Shown piece after piece: positions 1-5,749 of a stretch of 6,097 nt of DNA (the stretch's first letter is position 1; each line of letters opens with the position of its first letter). This stretch comes from an uncultured Clostridia bacterium (GTDB lineage Bacteria > Bacillota_A > Clostridia > Oscillospirales > Oscillospiraceae): NCBI GenBank assembly GCA_947307505.1, contig CAMZJG010000069.1, positions 1-6,097 on the forward strand. The letters run 5' to 3'. Made by a program: the position numbers and the translations under genes. The notes beneath the pieces are model-generated. The model did not search any database and was not told the DNA's origin. It was given only the letters and a program-made list of their open reading frames with translations.

Positions 1-257
1 AGGGTGGCCTCCGGGGTCACGTCCCGGGGAGAAAAGCCGGTGCCCCCGGTGGTGATCACCAGGTTCAGGCCCAGAGTATCGGCGCACTGGATCAGCTCCG
101 CTTCGATCTGCTTCTGCTCGTCCGGGACGATGCTCTGATATCCGATCTCGTATCCTGCCTCCCGCAGCATTTCCGCCACGGCGGGGCCGCTGGTATCCAC
201 CCGCTCCCCTCGGGACCCCTTATCGCTTACGGTGATGACCGCCGCTTTTCCCTTCAT
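1..257 (-). CDS. mog: Molybdopterin adenylyltransferase (MogA/MoaB family), N-terminal part
   Basis: Cytoplasmic enzyme of late Moco synthesis: it transfers AMP from ATP to molybdopterin, giving the MPT-AMP that MoeA uses. About 85 codons are visible before the window edge; the family is usually about 160-180 aa, so roughly half the gene is missing, including its stop. The protein begins MKGKAAVITVSDKGSRGE, the typical first strand of the MoCF fold. Residues 69-82 carry the signature TTGGTGFSPRDVTPE, with the conserved aspartate of the RD-TPE segment. The ATG at 257 is well supported: GGGAGG at 270-265 lies 7 nt upstream, and the start overlaps the moaC stop as ATGA (257-254), so translation is probably coupled. 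It could be named mogA or moaB; the missing half and the genome's paralogues would be needed to choose. Confidence 0.93.
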   Translation of the reverse strand, partial: MKGKAAVITVSDKGSRGERVDTSGPAVAEMLREAGYEIGYQSIVPDEQKQIEAELIQCADTLGLNLVITTGGTGFSPRDVTPEAT

Positions 258-748
258 TGTTCTTCCTCCCGATGATACTCTCCGTGGACGCCGCCGCTCT
301 TGGAGATCAGCCGCAGGTCCGTGATGACCATGTCCTTCTGCACCGCCTTGCACATATCGTACACCGTCAGAGCTGCCACGGACGCTGCGGTGAGCGCTTC
401 CATCTCCACCCCAGTCCGGCCTTCGCACCGCACGGCCGCCCGGATGTCCACGGCGCAGCGCTCTTCATCCAGCCGCAGGCTCAGGTCCGCCCCCTGGATG
501 AGGATGGGGTGGCACATGGGGATCAGCTCCGGCGTGCGCTTGGCTCCCATGATCCCGGCGACCTGGGCCACGGTGAGCACATCTCCTTTCTTCATGCCGC
601 CGGTGCGGATGAGCTCAAAAGTCTCCCGGCTCACCAGCACCCGGGCTCCGGCCTCGGCGCAGCGACAGCTGGGGTCCTTCTCCCCCACGTCCACCATTTT
701 CGCCCGGCCTTCCTCCCCGAAATGGGTAAAATCTTTCCCGTTCTGCAT
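254..748 (-). CDS. moaC: Cyclic pyranopterin monophosphate synthase MoaC
   Basis: Works after MoaA in the cytoplasm, converting 3',8-cyclo-7,8-dihydro-GTP to cyclic pyranopterin monophosphate (cPMP), the first stable Moco intermediate. The protein is 164 aa, close to the E. coli protein (161 aa), and is complete. It has the family motifs in order: FTHF (7-10), MVDVGEK (18-24), KKGDV (53-57), PMCHP (77-81), GVEMEALTAAS (113-123), YDMCKA (130-135) and KSGG (150-153). Lys54, Asp131 and Lys134 match, with a constant offset of 3, the E. coli residues Lys51, Asp128 and Lys131 known to be needed for catalysis. The start lies 4 nt after the moaA stop, with a GGGGG stretch 8 nt upstream inside the moaA end. 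The stop overlaps the mog start (ATGA). One oddity is PSCRCAEA at 26-33, where many homologues have a TVREA-like segment without cysteines. Confidence 0.98.
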   Translation of the reverse strand: MQNGKDFTHFGEEGRAKMVDVGEKDPSCRCAEAGARVLVSRETFELIRTGGMKKGDVLTVAQVAGIMGAKRTPELIPMCHPILIQGADLSLRLDEERCAVDIRAAVRCEGRTGVEMEALTAASVAALTVYDMCKAVQKDMVITDLRLISKSGGVHGEYHREEEQ

Positions 749-752
749 CGTT

Positions 753-1703
753 TCAGCCCCCGATCCGGTTCATGCTTCGCTGGGATTGGCTTCGGTTTAC
801 ATAATCAAGAGCTCCGTGCCATTCCGGCTTGCCCAGGATGGCCTCCTTCATGACCTCTGCCATGCCTTTCCTGTCCAGCCCCTTGATGGGGTATTCCGCC
901 GGGGAATGGAGACAGGGCTTCAGCTTCCCGTCGGCGGTGAGGCGCAGCCGGTTGCAGCTGTCGCAGAAATGGGCGCCGATGGGGCTGATGAGTCCCACGT
1001 TCCCCAGGCCGCCGGGCAGACGGTACAGCTTCGCCGCGCCGCCCTCCTCCCCTGTCGGCTCCAGCTCCGGAAGTCGGTCCAGGACCGCGGTGTAGGGTAG
1101 ATAAGCTTCCTTCCCGAAGCCGTTCTCCCCCATGGGCATGAGCTCTATGAACCGCATATCCAGCGGATACCGCAGGGTCAGGGCCGCCAGAGCCCCGATC
1201 TCATCGTCGTTGAAGCCGCCGATGAGGACTGCGTTCAGTTTGATCTTGTCATATCCCGCCTCCAGGGCGGCGCGGATGCCCGCCAGGGCGTCGGCCAGCT
1301 TCCCGCAGCGGGTGATCCGGGCATATTTCTCCGGGTCCAGGGTATCCAGGCTGATGTTCAGCCGTTTTACCCCCGCTTCCCGCAGGGGTACCGCCAGCTC
1401 CGGGAGCCGGATCCCGTTGGTGGTGAGGCAGACCTCCCGGATCTCGGGTACGGCGGCGGCGCGGCTGCAGATGGAGAAGATGTTCTTCTTCACCAGCGGT
1501 TCTCCGCCGGTGATGCGCAGCTTGGTGATCCCCAGGGAGGCCGCGGCTTCCACCGCCCGGATCATCTCGTCCTCCGTGAGCATGGCCGCATGGTCCTTCT
1601 TGGGGATGCCCTCCTCCGGCATGCAGTAGAGGCAGCGGAGATTGCACAGGTCCGTGACGGAAAGGCGGAGGTAGGTGATCTCCCGCCCGAAGCGATCCCG
1701 CAT
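753..1703 (-). CDS. moaA: GTP 3',8-cyclase MoaA (radical SAM)
   Basis: First committed enzyme of Moco synthesis: a radical S-adenosylmethionine protein that rearranges GTP into 3',8-cyclo-7,8-dihydro-GTP, the MoaC substrate. It has 316 aa and two [4Fe-4S] sites. The SAM cluster cysteines are C20, C24 and C27, in SVTDLCNLRCLYCMPEEG. The C-terminal, GTP-side cluster cysteines are C247, C250 and C264, in HFCDSCNRLRL and KPCLHS. GGEP at 66-69 is the SAM-binding motif, FIELMPMG at 185-192 is family-typical, and the protein ends in MNRIGG, the conserved Gly-Gly tail needed for activity in characterised MoaA. The start MRDRFGREITYLRLS is the normal family N-terminus; GGGAG at 1716-1712 sits 8 nt upstream, and only 1 nt separates the ATG from the preceding stop. 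An oxygen-labile enzyme of this type fits an anaerobic host, although MoaA is not restricted to anaerobes. Confidence 0.98.
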   Translation of the reverse strand: MRDRFGREITYLRLSVTDLCNLRCLYCMPEEGIPKKDHAAMLTEDEMIRAVEAAASLGITKLRITGGEPLVKKNIFSICSRAAAVPEIREVCLTTNGIRLPELAVPLREAGVKRLNISLDTLDPEKYARITRCGKLADALAGIRAALEAGYDKIKLNAVLIGGFNDDEIGALAALTLRYPLDMRFIELMPMGENGFGKEAYLPYTAVLDRLPELEPTGEEGGAAKLYRLPGGLGNVGLISPIGAHFCDSCNRLRLTADGKLKPCLHSPAEYPIKGLDRKGMAEVMKEAILGKPEWHGALDYVNRSQSQRSMNRIGG

Positions 1704-1704
1704 C

Positions 1705-2721
1705 TCAGTATCTCCCGAAAGTACAGTTGGGGAAATGGCAGACCTTGCACTGCTGGCAAAGGCCCCCCTCCCCCAGATTGATGAGCTCCCGCTTTGTCAG
1801 TTTATCCCCGGTGTAGATCTGGGGCAGCAGCACGTCGAACAGGGTGGTTGGCAGGCTGATGGCCGCTCCCGGCACCCCCAGGATGGCCACGTTCCCCAGG
1901 TAAGCCGCCAGGGTCATGTTCCCCGGCTGGGAGGGAACGCCGTGGGTAACGATCTCCGCCCCCAGCTGCCGGATGGCGGTGGGAGTCAGGTCGTCCGGGT
2001 CCACGGACATGCCGCCGGTGAAGATGAGGAAATCCGCCCCTGCCTCCAGGAAACCCTTCGCGGCGGAGACGATCATCTCCAGATCATCGTCGCAGAGCTT
2101 GACCCCCAGGATATCCCCGGGGTAAGAAGCCAGCTTTTTCCGCACCACCGGCTCGAACTTATCCTGGATGCGTCCGGAATAGACTTCGCTTCCGGTGATG
2201 ATGACCCCCGCTTTTCTGGCCTGATAGGGCCGCAGATCGAAGAGCTTCCTGCCCCGGCAGAGCCTTTCCGCCTCGATGATCTGCTCCTCCTTCGTCACCA
2301 GGGGCACGATGCGCATGGAGGCAAGGCGTGCGCCGACCTCCGCCGGATAGTGGTCCGGCAGGGCGCAGATGGTGATATCACCGATGGAGTTGATCTGCCG
2401 CAGCAGCTGGGTATCCACCCGCAGCTGTCCCCGGATATCCGCCTTCAGCAGCATTTTCCCCTCGGAGGGGCCGTCATAATGGGCTCCCTCCACGGGAGCC
2501 ATGGCGGCCAGGCGCAGGGCGCAGTCCTCCTCATGGAGCTCTCCCGCGTTCTCCTCCCAGATGAAAACGTGCTTCTTGCCGATATCCAGCAGCCGGGGGA
2601 TGTCCTCTTTCCGGATCACCTGGCCCCGTTTGAACAGAGCGCCCTTGAAACCGTCGAACATGGCGGTGATATCGTGGCACAGGGTCATGCCTGCCGCGTC
2701 TTCCACATTGACCTTTTTCAT
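1705..2721 (-). CDS. MoeA/MoaB-like molybdopterin-binding protein with four-cysteine tail, function unknown
   Basis: A 338-aa protein, probably cytoplasmic (no signal peptide or membrane segment seen). Residues 1-70 form a small domain containing GMTLCHDIT and FKGALFKRGQVI, which I recognise loosely from clostridial molybdopterin-binding proteins. Residues about 170-310 are a MoCF-type fold: VIITGSEV (173-180), TGGMSVDPDDLTP (235-247), QPGNMTL (265-271) and LGVPGAAIS (281-289). Compared with MoeA it lacks the DGYA motif and the TGAPIP segment, has Gln265 where MoeA has the Lys of KPG, and has PGAA where MoeA has GNP. The tail LCQQCKVCHFPNCTFGRY has four cysteines (322, 325, 328, 333) and His329, and could bind a metal or an Fe-S cluster. 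It overlaps moeA by 4 nt (ATGA, 2721-2718), with AAAGGA at 2738-2733 about 11 nt upstream. Sitting between moeA and moaA, it probably assists metal insertion or cofactor handover, but this is inference. It should not be annotated as a second catalytic MoeA. Confidence 0.88.
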   Translation of the reverse strand: MKKVNVEDAAGMTLCHDITAMFDGFKGALFKRGQVIRKEDIPRLLDIGKKHVFIWEENAGELHEEDCALRLAAMAPVEGAHYDGPSEGKMLLKADIRGQLRVDTQLLRQINSIGDITICALPDHYPAEVGARLASMRIVPLVTKEEQIIEAERLCRGRKLFDLRPYQARKAGVIITGSEVYSGRIQDKFEPVVRKKLASYPGDILGVKLCDDDLEMIVSAAKGFLEAGADFLIFTGGMSVDPDDLTPTAIRQLGAEIVTHGVPSQPGNMTLAAYLGNVAILGVPGAAISLPTTLFDVLLPQIYTGDKLTKRELINLGEGGLCQQCKVCHFPNCTFGRY

Positions 2722-3935
2722 TTCAGTATGAATCCTTTCAGTTTAGTGCCCGAAGCGAGGGGGCCGCTCCCGGCGGGGATCACAGCCATGGCATCGCAGC
2801 CCATGGCGCTGGAGAGCACTCCGTTTCCCTGCTTCGGGGAAAGAGCCATTCTGACTTCCCCGTCAGTGAGCACCAGGGTGCCCCGCAGGAGGCGGGTGAC
2901 GGGGCTTTTCTTATAAAATCCTTCCAGCAGCGTCACCGTCACCTCCCGAGGAAGGCAGAAGCGGTGGCCGCAGAGCTTTTTCAGCGCGGGCAGAGCCACA
3001 GCGTAAAAGGCGGTCATGGCTGCGGCAGGATTGCCGGAAAGGCCGCAGAGGAGCTTTTCCTTTGCCATGCCGAAGCAGCAGGCCATGCCCGGCTTCATGT
3101 CCACCCGCCGGAAGAAGATCTCCGCCCCGCAGGCCTCCATGGCCGCGGGAGTCAGGTCGTAGTCCCCCGCGGAGACGCCGCCGGTGAGGATCACCGCGTC
3201 GCAGGTCTCCATCCCGGTGCGGATCAGCCCGGAGATGGTCTCCGCCCGGTCCCCGGCGGAACCCAGCCAAACAGGCTCGCAGCCTGCTTCCTTCAACAGC
3301 GCGGAGAAGGTGTAGCGGTTGGAATTGTAGATCTTCCCCTCCTGAGGCGGCTCCCCCAGTTCAATGAGCTCGCTGCCGGTGGAGATCACCCCCACCCGGG
3401 GCTTCCGGTATACCTCCAGGGCGGAAAACCCCTGGGAGGCGAGGGTACCCAGGGTCCCGGCGTCCACGAGGCTGCCCGCCTCCGCCAGGCTCTCCCCTTT
3501 CCGCACGTCCTCCCCGGCCCGGACAACGTTTTCCCCGGCCCGGGCAGGCACAAAGAGGGTAACGTTCTCCGCCGTGAATTCGGTTTTTTCATACATCACC
3601 ACCGCGTCCGCCCCCGCGGGGATGGGCGCGCCGGTCATGATCCGGACGGCGGTGCCTTTGGACACGGCAAAGCCGGGAAGGCTGCCGGCGGGAACTTCTT
3701 CCAGTACCCGCAGGGTCACCGGCGTCTCCCGGGAGGCTCCGGCGCTGTCGCAGGCCCGAAACGCGTAGCCGTCGTAAGGAGAGCGGTCAAAGGGAGGCAC
3801 ATCCATCACCGCAGCAGCGGGCCGGGCCAGGATGCGTCCGCCGCAGACTTCCGGGGGAAGGATCTCCGTCCCCACGCTCCCCACCTTTTCCAGCAGGAGC
3901 GCCCGGGCTTCTTCAAAGGACAGGTTGTTTTTCAT
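2718..3935 (-). CDS. moeA: Molybdopterin molybdenumtransferase MoeA
   Basis: Last common step of Moco synthesis: it hydrolyses the adenylate of MPT-AMP and inserts molybdate (or tungstate). It is 405 aa from the start chosen here, and E. coli MoeA is 411 aa. Motifs, numbered from this start: PPFDRSPYDGYAF (47-59, Asp55), RIMTGAPIPAGADAVV (98-113, Thr101), STGSEL (185-190, Glu189), GKIYNSN (200-206), TGGVSAGDYD (251-260, Asp258), MKPG (280-283, Lys281) and LSGNPAA (299-305). The C-terminal domain runs from about 326. A longer reading starts at 3941 (adding MS), but GGAGG at 3947-3943 is then only 1 nt from the ATG, whereas it is 7 nt from the ATG at 3935, so the downstream start is preferred. 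The gene starts 2 nt after the modC stop, and its own stop overlaps the next gene. Being next to modABC, it links uptake directly to insertion. Whether Mo or W is the natural metal cannot be read from the sequence. Confidence 0.97.
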   Translation of the reverse strand: MKNNLSFEEARALLLEKVGSVGTEILPPEVCGGRILARPAAAVMDVPPFDRSPYDGYAFRACDSAGASRETPVTLRVLEEVPAGSLPGFAVSKGTAVRIMTGAPIPAGADAVVMYEKTEFTAENVTLFVPARAGENVVRAGEDVRKGESLAEAGSLVDAGTLGTLASQGFSALEVYRKPRVGVISTGSELIELGEPPQEGKIYNSNRYTFSALLKEAGCEPVWLGSAGDRAETISGLIRTGMETCDAVILTGGVSAGDYDLTPAAMEACGAEIFFRRVDMKPGMACCFGMAKEKLLCGLSGNPAAAMTAFYAVALPALKKLCGHRFCLPREVTVTLLEGFYKKSPVTRLLRGTLVLTDGEVRMALSPKQGNGVLSSAMGCDAMAVIPAGSGPLASGTKLKGFILK

Positions 3936-3937
3936 GC

Positions 3938-4981
3938 TCATTCCTCCAACAGCAGGAGCGATTCCTCCGGCAGACGGATGCAGACGGTCTCCCCCCGCAG
4001 GGCTGACCAGGATTCTTTATCCAGCTCCCAGCCCAGGAGGACGGTGCTTTTCTCCCCGCAGCGGAGCATCACCGTCACGGAGAAGGGGTTTTCGATCTCC
4101 TCCTCCACCCGGCAGAACAGGATGTTGTTCCCCTTCTCTCCCGGTCCGGCAGGCCGGATATCCTGCATGCGGATCCCCACGAAGGAAGCCCGGTCCGCTT
4201 CCCGGGGAGGAGTGAGATTGACCCCCCAGTCGACGGCCCGGATGCGTCCGTCCGGCAGCTGGTCCAGGGAAGAGATGTTCTGGCAGCCTGTGAGGAAAGC
4301 GCCGGTGCGGGTCACCGGTTCTGCGAAGAGGGCCTTCTTGGAGGCGCAGACCTCCACCAGGCCCCGGTTCATCACGGCGATCCGGTCCGCCAGGCGGAAG
4401 ACTTCGTCCCGGTTATGGGAGACCAGCAGCACGGTCTTTCCGAACCGGGCAATGGTCCGGCGCAGCTCCTCCTCCAGCTGAAAGCGCAGCTGGCTGTCCA
4501 GGGCGGAAAAAGGCTCGTCCAGCAGCAGGAGCTGAGGCTCGTTCACCAGGATCCGGGCCAGGGCCACCCGCTGCTGCTGCCCGCCGGAGAGGCGGTTCGG
4601 GTGGGCCTCCTCCAGGCCGGTGAGATGCATGGCGGCGATGATCTCCGGCAAGACCTCCGCGGCCCGCTTCCTGTCCCGGACGCCGCAGCGGATATTCTGG
4701 GTCACGGTCATGTTGGGAAAGAGGGCGTATTGCTGAAAAAGATAACCCACCTTCCGTTGCTGGGGCGGGAGGCTTATATGCTTCTCGCTGTCGTACAGCA
4801 CGACCCCGTCCAGCTCGATCCTGCCCTGATCCGGCTTCTCGATGCCGGCGATGCATTTGAGGGTCATGCTCTTGCCGCAGCCCGAGGCCCCCAGCAGGGC
4901 CAGGACCTCCCGATCCGCCTCAAAGGAGACCTTCAGGGAAAAGTCCCGCAGCTTTTTTTCGATGTCCACCAGGAGGGCCAT
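3938..4981 (-). CDS. modC: Molybdate ABC transporter ATP-binding protein ModC
   Basis: Cytoplasmic ATPase that powers ModB-mediated molybdate (possibly tungstate) import. It is 347 aa, compared with 352 in E. coli. The nucleotide-binding domain (about 1-230) has Walker A GASGCGKS (31-38), a Q-loop at FQQ (82-84), ABC signature LSGGQQQR (131-138), Walker B LLLLDEP (151-157), D-loop SALD (159-162) and the switch histidine His189. Residues about 232-347 form a C-terminal domain in the place of the oxyanion-sensing MOP/TOBE region, with VGIRMQDIRP at 268-277. In characterised ModC proteins this region allows inhibition by bound oxyanion, but clear MOP-type motifs are hard to see here. The ATG lies 1 nt after the modB stop, and GGGGGG at 4995-4990 is 8 nt upstream. 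Its stop is followed within 2 nt by the preferred moeA start. ModB next door makes ModC more likely than another sulfate- or polyamine-type ATPase. Confidence 0.96.
   Translation of the reverse strand: MALLVDIEKKLRDFSLKVSFEADREVLALLGASGCGKSMTLKCIAGIEKPDQGRIELDGVVLYDSEKHISLPPQQRKVGYLFQQYALFPNMTVTQNIRCGVRDRKRAAEVLPEIIAAMHLTGLEEAHPNRLSGGQQQRVALARILVNEPQLLLLDEPFSALDSQLRFQLEEELRRTIARFGKTVLLVSHNRDEVFRLADRIAVMNRGLVEVCASKKALFAEPVTRTGAFLTGCQNISSLDQLPDGRIRAVDWGVNLTPPREADRASFVGIRMQDIRPAGPGEKGNNILFCRVEEEIENPFSVTVMLRCGEKSTVLLGWELDKESWSALRGETVCIRLPEESLLLLEE
3943..3947 (-). promoter_or_regulatory. Ribosome binding site that decides the moeA start
   Basis: GGAGG (3947-3943) lies inside the last codons of modC. 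It is 7 nt from the ATG at 3935 but only 1 nt from the ATG at 3941, which overlaps the modC stop as ATGA. The spacing favours 3935 as the true moeA start. The tight arrangement suggests that moeA is translated by ribosomes finishing modC. Confidence 0.75.
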
Positions 4982-4982
4982 C

Positions 4983-5648
4983 CTACGCGCCCCCCTTCTG
5001 CTTCTTTTCCAGCATGTTCACCGCCAGCAGCACCACGGCGGAGATGGCCATGTTGATGAGCACCCATTTCAGCGCCGCGGCGTCGTCGTTGGTGCGCCAG
5101 AGCTGATAGACGGTGGTGGAGATGGTGGCGGTGCGGCCGGGGGTATAGCCCGCGATCATGCTGGTAGCCCCGTATTCCCCAAGGGCGCGGGCGAAGGCCA
5201 GCACCGTCCCCGCCAGGATGCCCTGACGGCAGTAGGGCATGCGGATGCGCCAGAAAATATAGCTGTTCCGAAGCCCCAAAGTCTGGCCGGAATAGGCCAG
5301 GGTCTCGTCAAAGGCTTCAAAAGCGCCCCGGGCCGTCCGGTACATCAGCGGGAAAATGACCACCGTGGTGGCAAAGATGGCGGACCACCAGGTCATGGTC
5401 ATCTTGAAGCCGAAGGCGGCCAGCACCCAGGCGCCGATGATGCGCTTGGGACCCAGGATCCGCAGGAGGAGATATCCTACCACCGTGGGGGGCAGTACCA
5501 GGGGAAGGGTGAGGATCACATCCAGCACGCCCTTTACCGCCCGGGGCGCCCTGGCGATATAGTAGGCGGCGAAGATGCCCGCGAAGAAAATGATCACGGT
5601 GCTGATCCCGGCGATGCGCAGGGAGTTCCATAAGGGATACCAGTCCAT
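4983..5648 (-). CDS. modB: Molybdate ABC transporter permease ModB
   Basis: Integral membrane subunit, expected to form a homodimeric channel that receives oxyanion from ModA and couples to ModC. It is 221 aa, a normal length for ModB (E. coli about 229). Hydrophobic segments are visible at about 11-32, 42-64, 83-104, 143-165 and 193-212. The N-terminus MDWYPLWNSLRIAG and the segment LPPTVVGYLLL (52-62) are typical of the family. The cytoplasmic EAA-type coupling loop lies at about 118-160 and ends in RALGEYGAT (154-162), a ModB/CysT-class hallmark. The start at 5648 has AGGTGA at 5658-5653 with good spacing. It is the only gene here with a real upstream gap (101 nt), which holds a potential pseudoknot that ends a few bases before this ribosome binding site. 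Molybdate is favoured over sulfate because the neighbours are Moco genes; tungstate remains possible. Confidence 0.96.
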   Translation of the reverse strand: MDWYPLWNSLRIAGISTVIIFFAGIFAAYYIARAPRAVKGVLDVILTLPLVLPPTVVGYLLLRILGPKRIIGAWVLAAFGFKMTMTWWSAIFATTVVIFPLMYRTARGAFEAFDETLAYSGQTLGLRNSYIFWRIRMPYCRQGILAGTVLAFARALGEYGATSMIAGYTPGRTATISTTVYQLWRTNDDAAALKWVLINMAISAVVLLAVNMLEKKQKGGA

Positions 5649-5663
5649 AAGTTCACCTGCCGA

Positions 5664-5706
5664 TTCTCAGAAACAGGAATACAGGCGGGCTGAGAAAACC
5701 CGCCTG
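5664..5706 (-). promoter_or_regulatory. Hairpin / possible H-type RNA pseudoknot in the modA-modB gap
   Basis: On the minus (mRNA) strand, CAGGCGGG (5706-5699) pairs perfectly with CCCGCCTG (5689-5682), giving an 8-bp stem with a 9-nt loop. The last 7 loop bases, TTCTCAG (5696-5690), are perfectly complementary to CTGAGAA (5670-5664). The layout is stem 1 of 8 bp, loop 1 of 2 nt, stem 2 of 7 bp directly abutting stem 1, and loop 3 of 11 nt, which is good H-type pseudoknot geometry. The structure ends 5 nt before the modB Shine-Dalgarno AGGTGA (5658-5653). Simpler readings are a weak terminator or 3'-end stabiliser that makes modA more abundant than modBC; the sequence after stem 1 (TATTCCTGTTT) is only moderately T-rich. 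Stem 1 is directly visible; folding and function are inferred. Confidence 0.6.
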
Positions 5707-5749
5707 ATCCCCGTTTGTTGTGAAGTGAAGTGGAGGAAAGCAAAAAGGT
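5707..5749 (-). other. Pyrimidine-rich 5' half of the modA-modB spacer
   Basis: Between the modA stop and the hairpin, the mRNA-sense sequence is C/T-rich. It includes TTTTTGCTTTCCTCC (5747-5733) followed by the tandem TTCACTTCAC (5730-5721). There is no open reading frame and no convincing promoter. TTCAC can pair with GTGAA in the modB ribosome binding site (5655-5651), but 5 bp is too short to argue for. It may simply be an unstructured linker, or a ribosome- or RNA-binding-protein-accessible region 3' of modA. Confidence 0.35.

Noticed and set aside
1675..2916. 413-codon open frame on the plus strand opposite the Cys-tail gene
   Set aside because: It spans three well-supported minus-strand genes, shows no family motif, and has shadow-frame composition.
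3511..3543. Direct repeat of TCCCCGGCCCGG, 21 bp apart, inside moeA
   Set aside because: It is in frame and encodes the RAGENVVRAGEDV segment. A repeated R-x-GE-type motif is normal in MoeA, so it reflects protein sequence and not a DNA element.
2964..4481. 505-codon open frame on the plus strand antisense to moeA and modC
   Set aside because: It lies opposite two genes with intact family motifs. Its translation is rich in G, R, H and P with no recognisable domain, as expected of a shadow frame in GC-rich DNA.
5682..5706. Strong rho-independent terminator after modA
   Set aside because: The stem is perfect, but the following mRNA-strand sequence TATTCCTGTTT is a broken T-tract, and modBC would be cut off from modA. 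Partial attenuation is possible; full termination is not supported.
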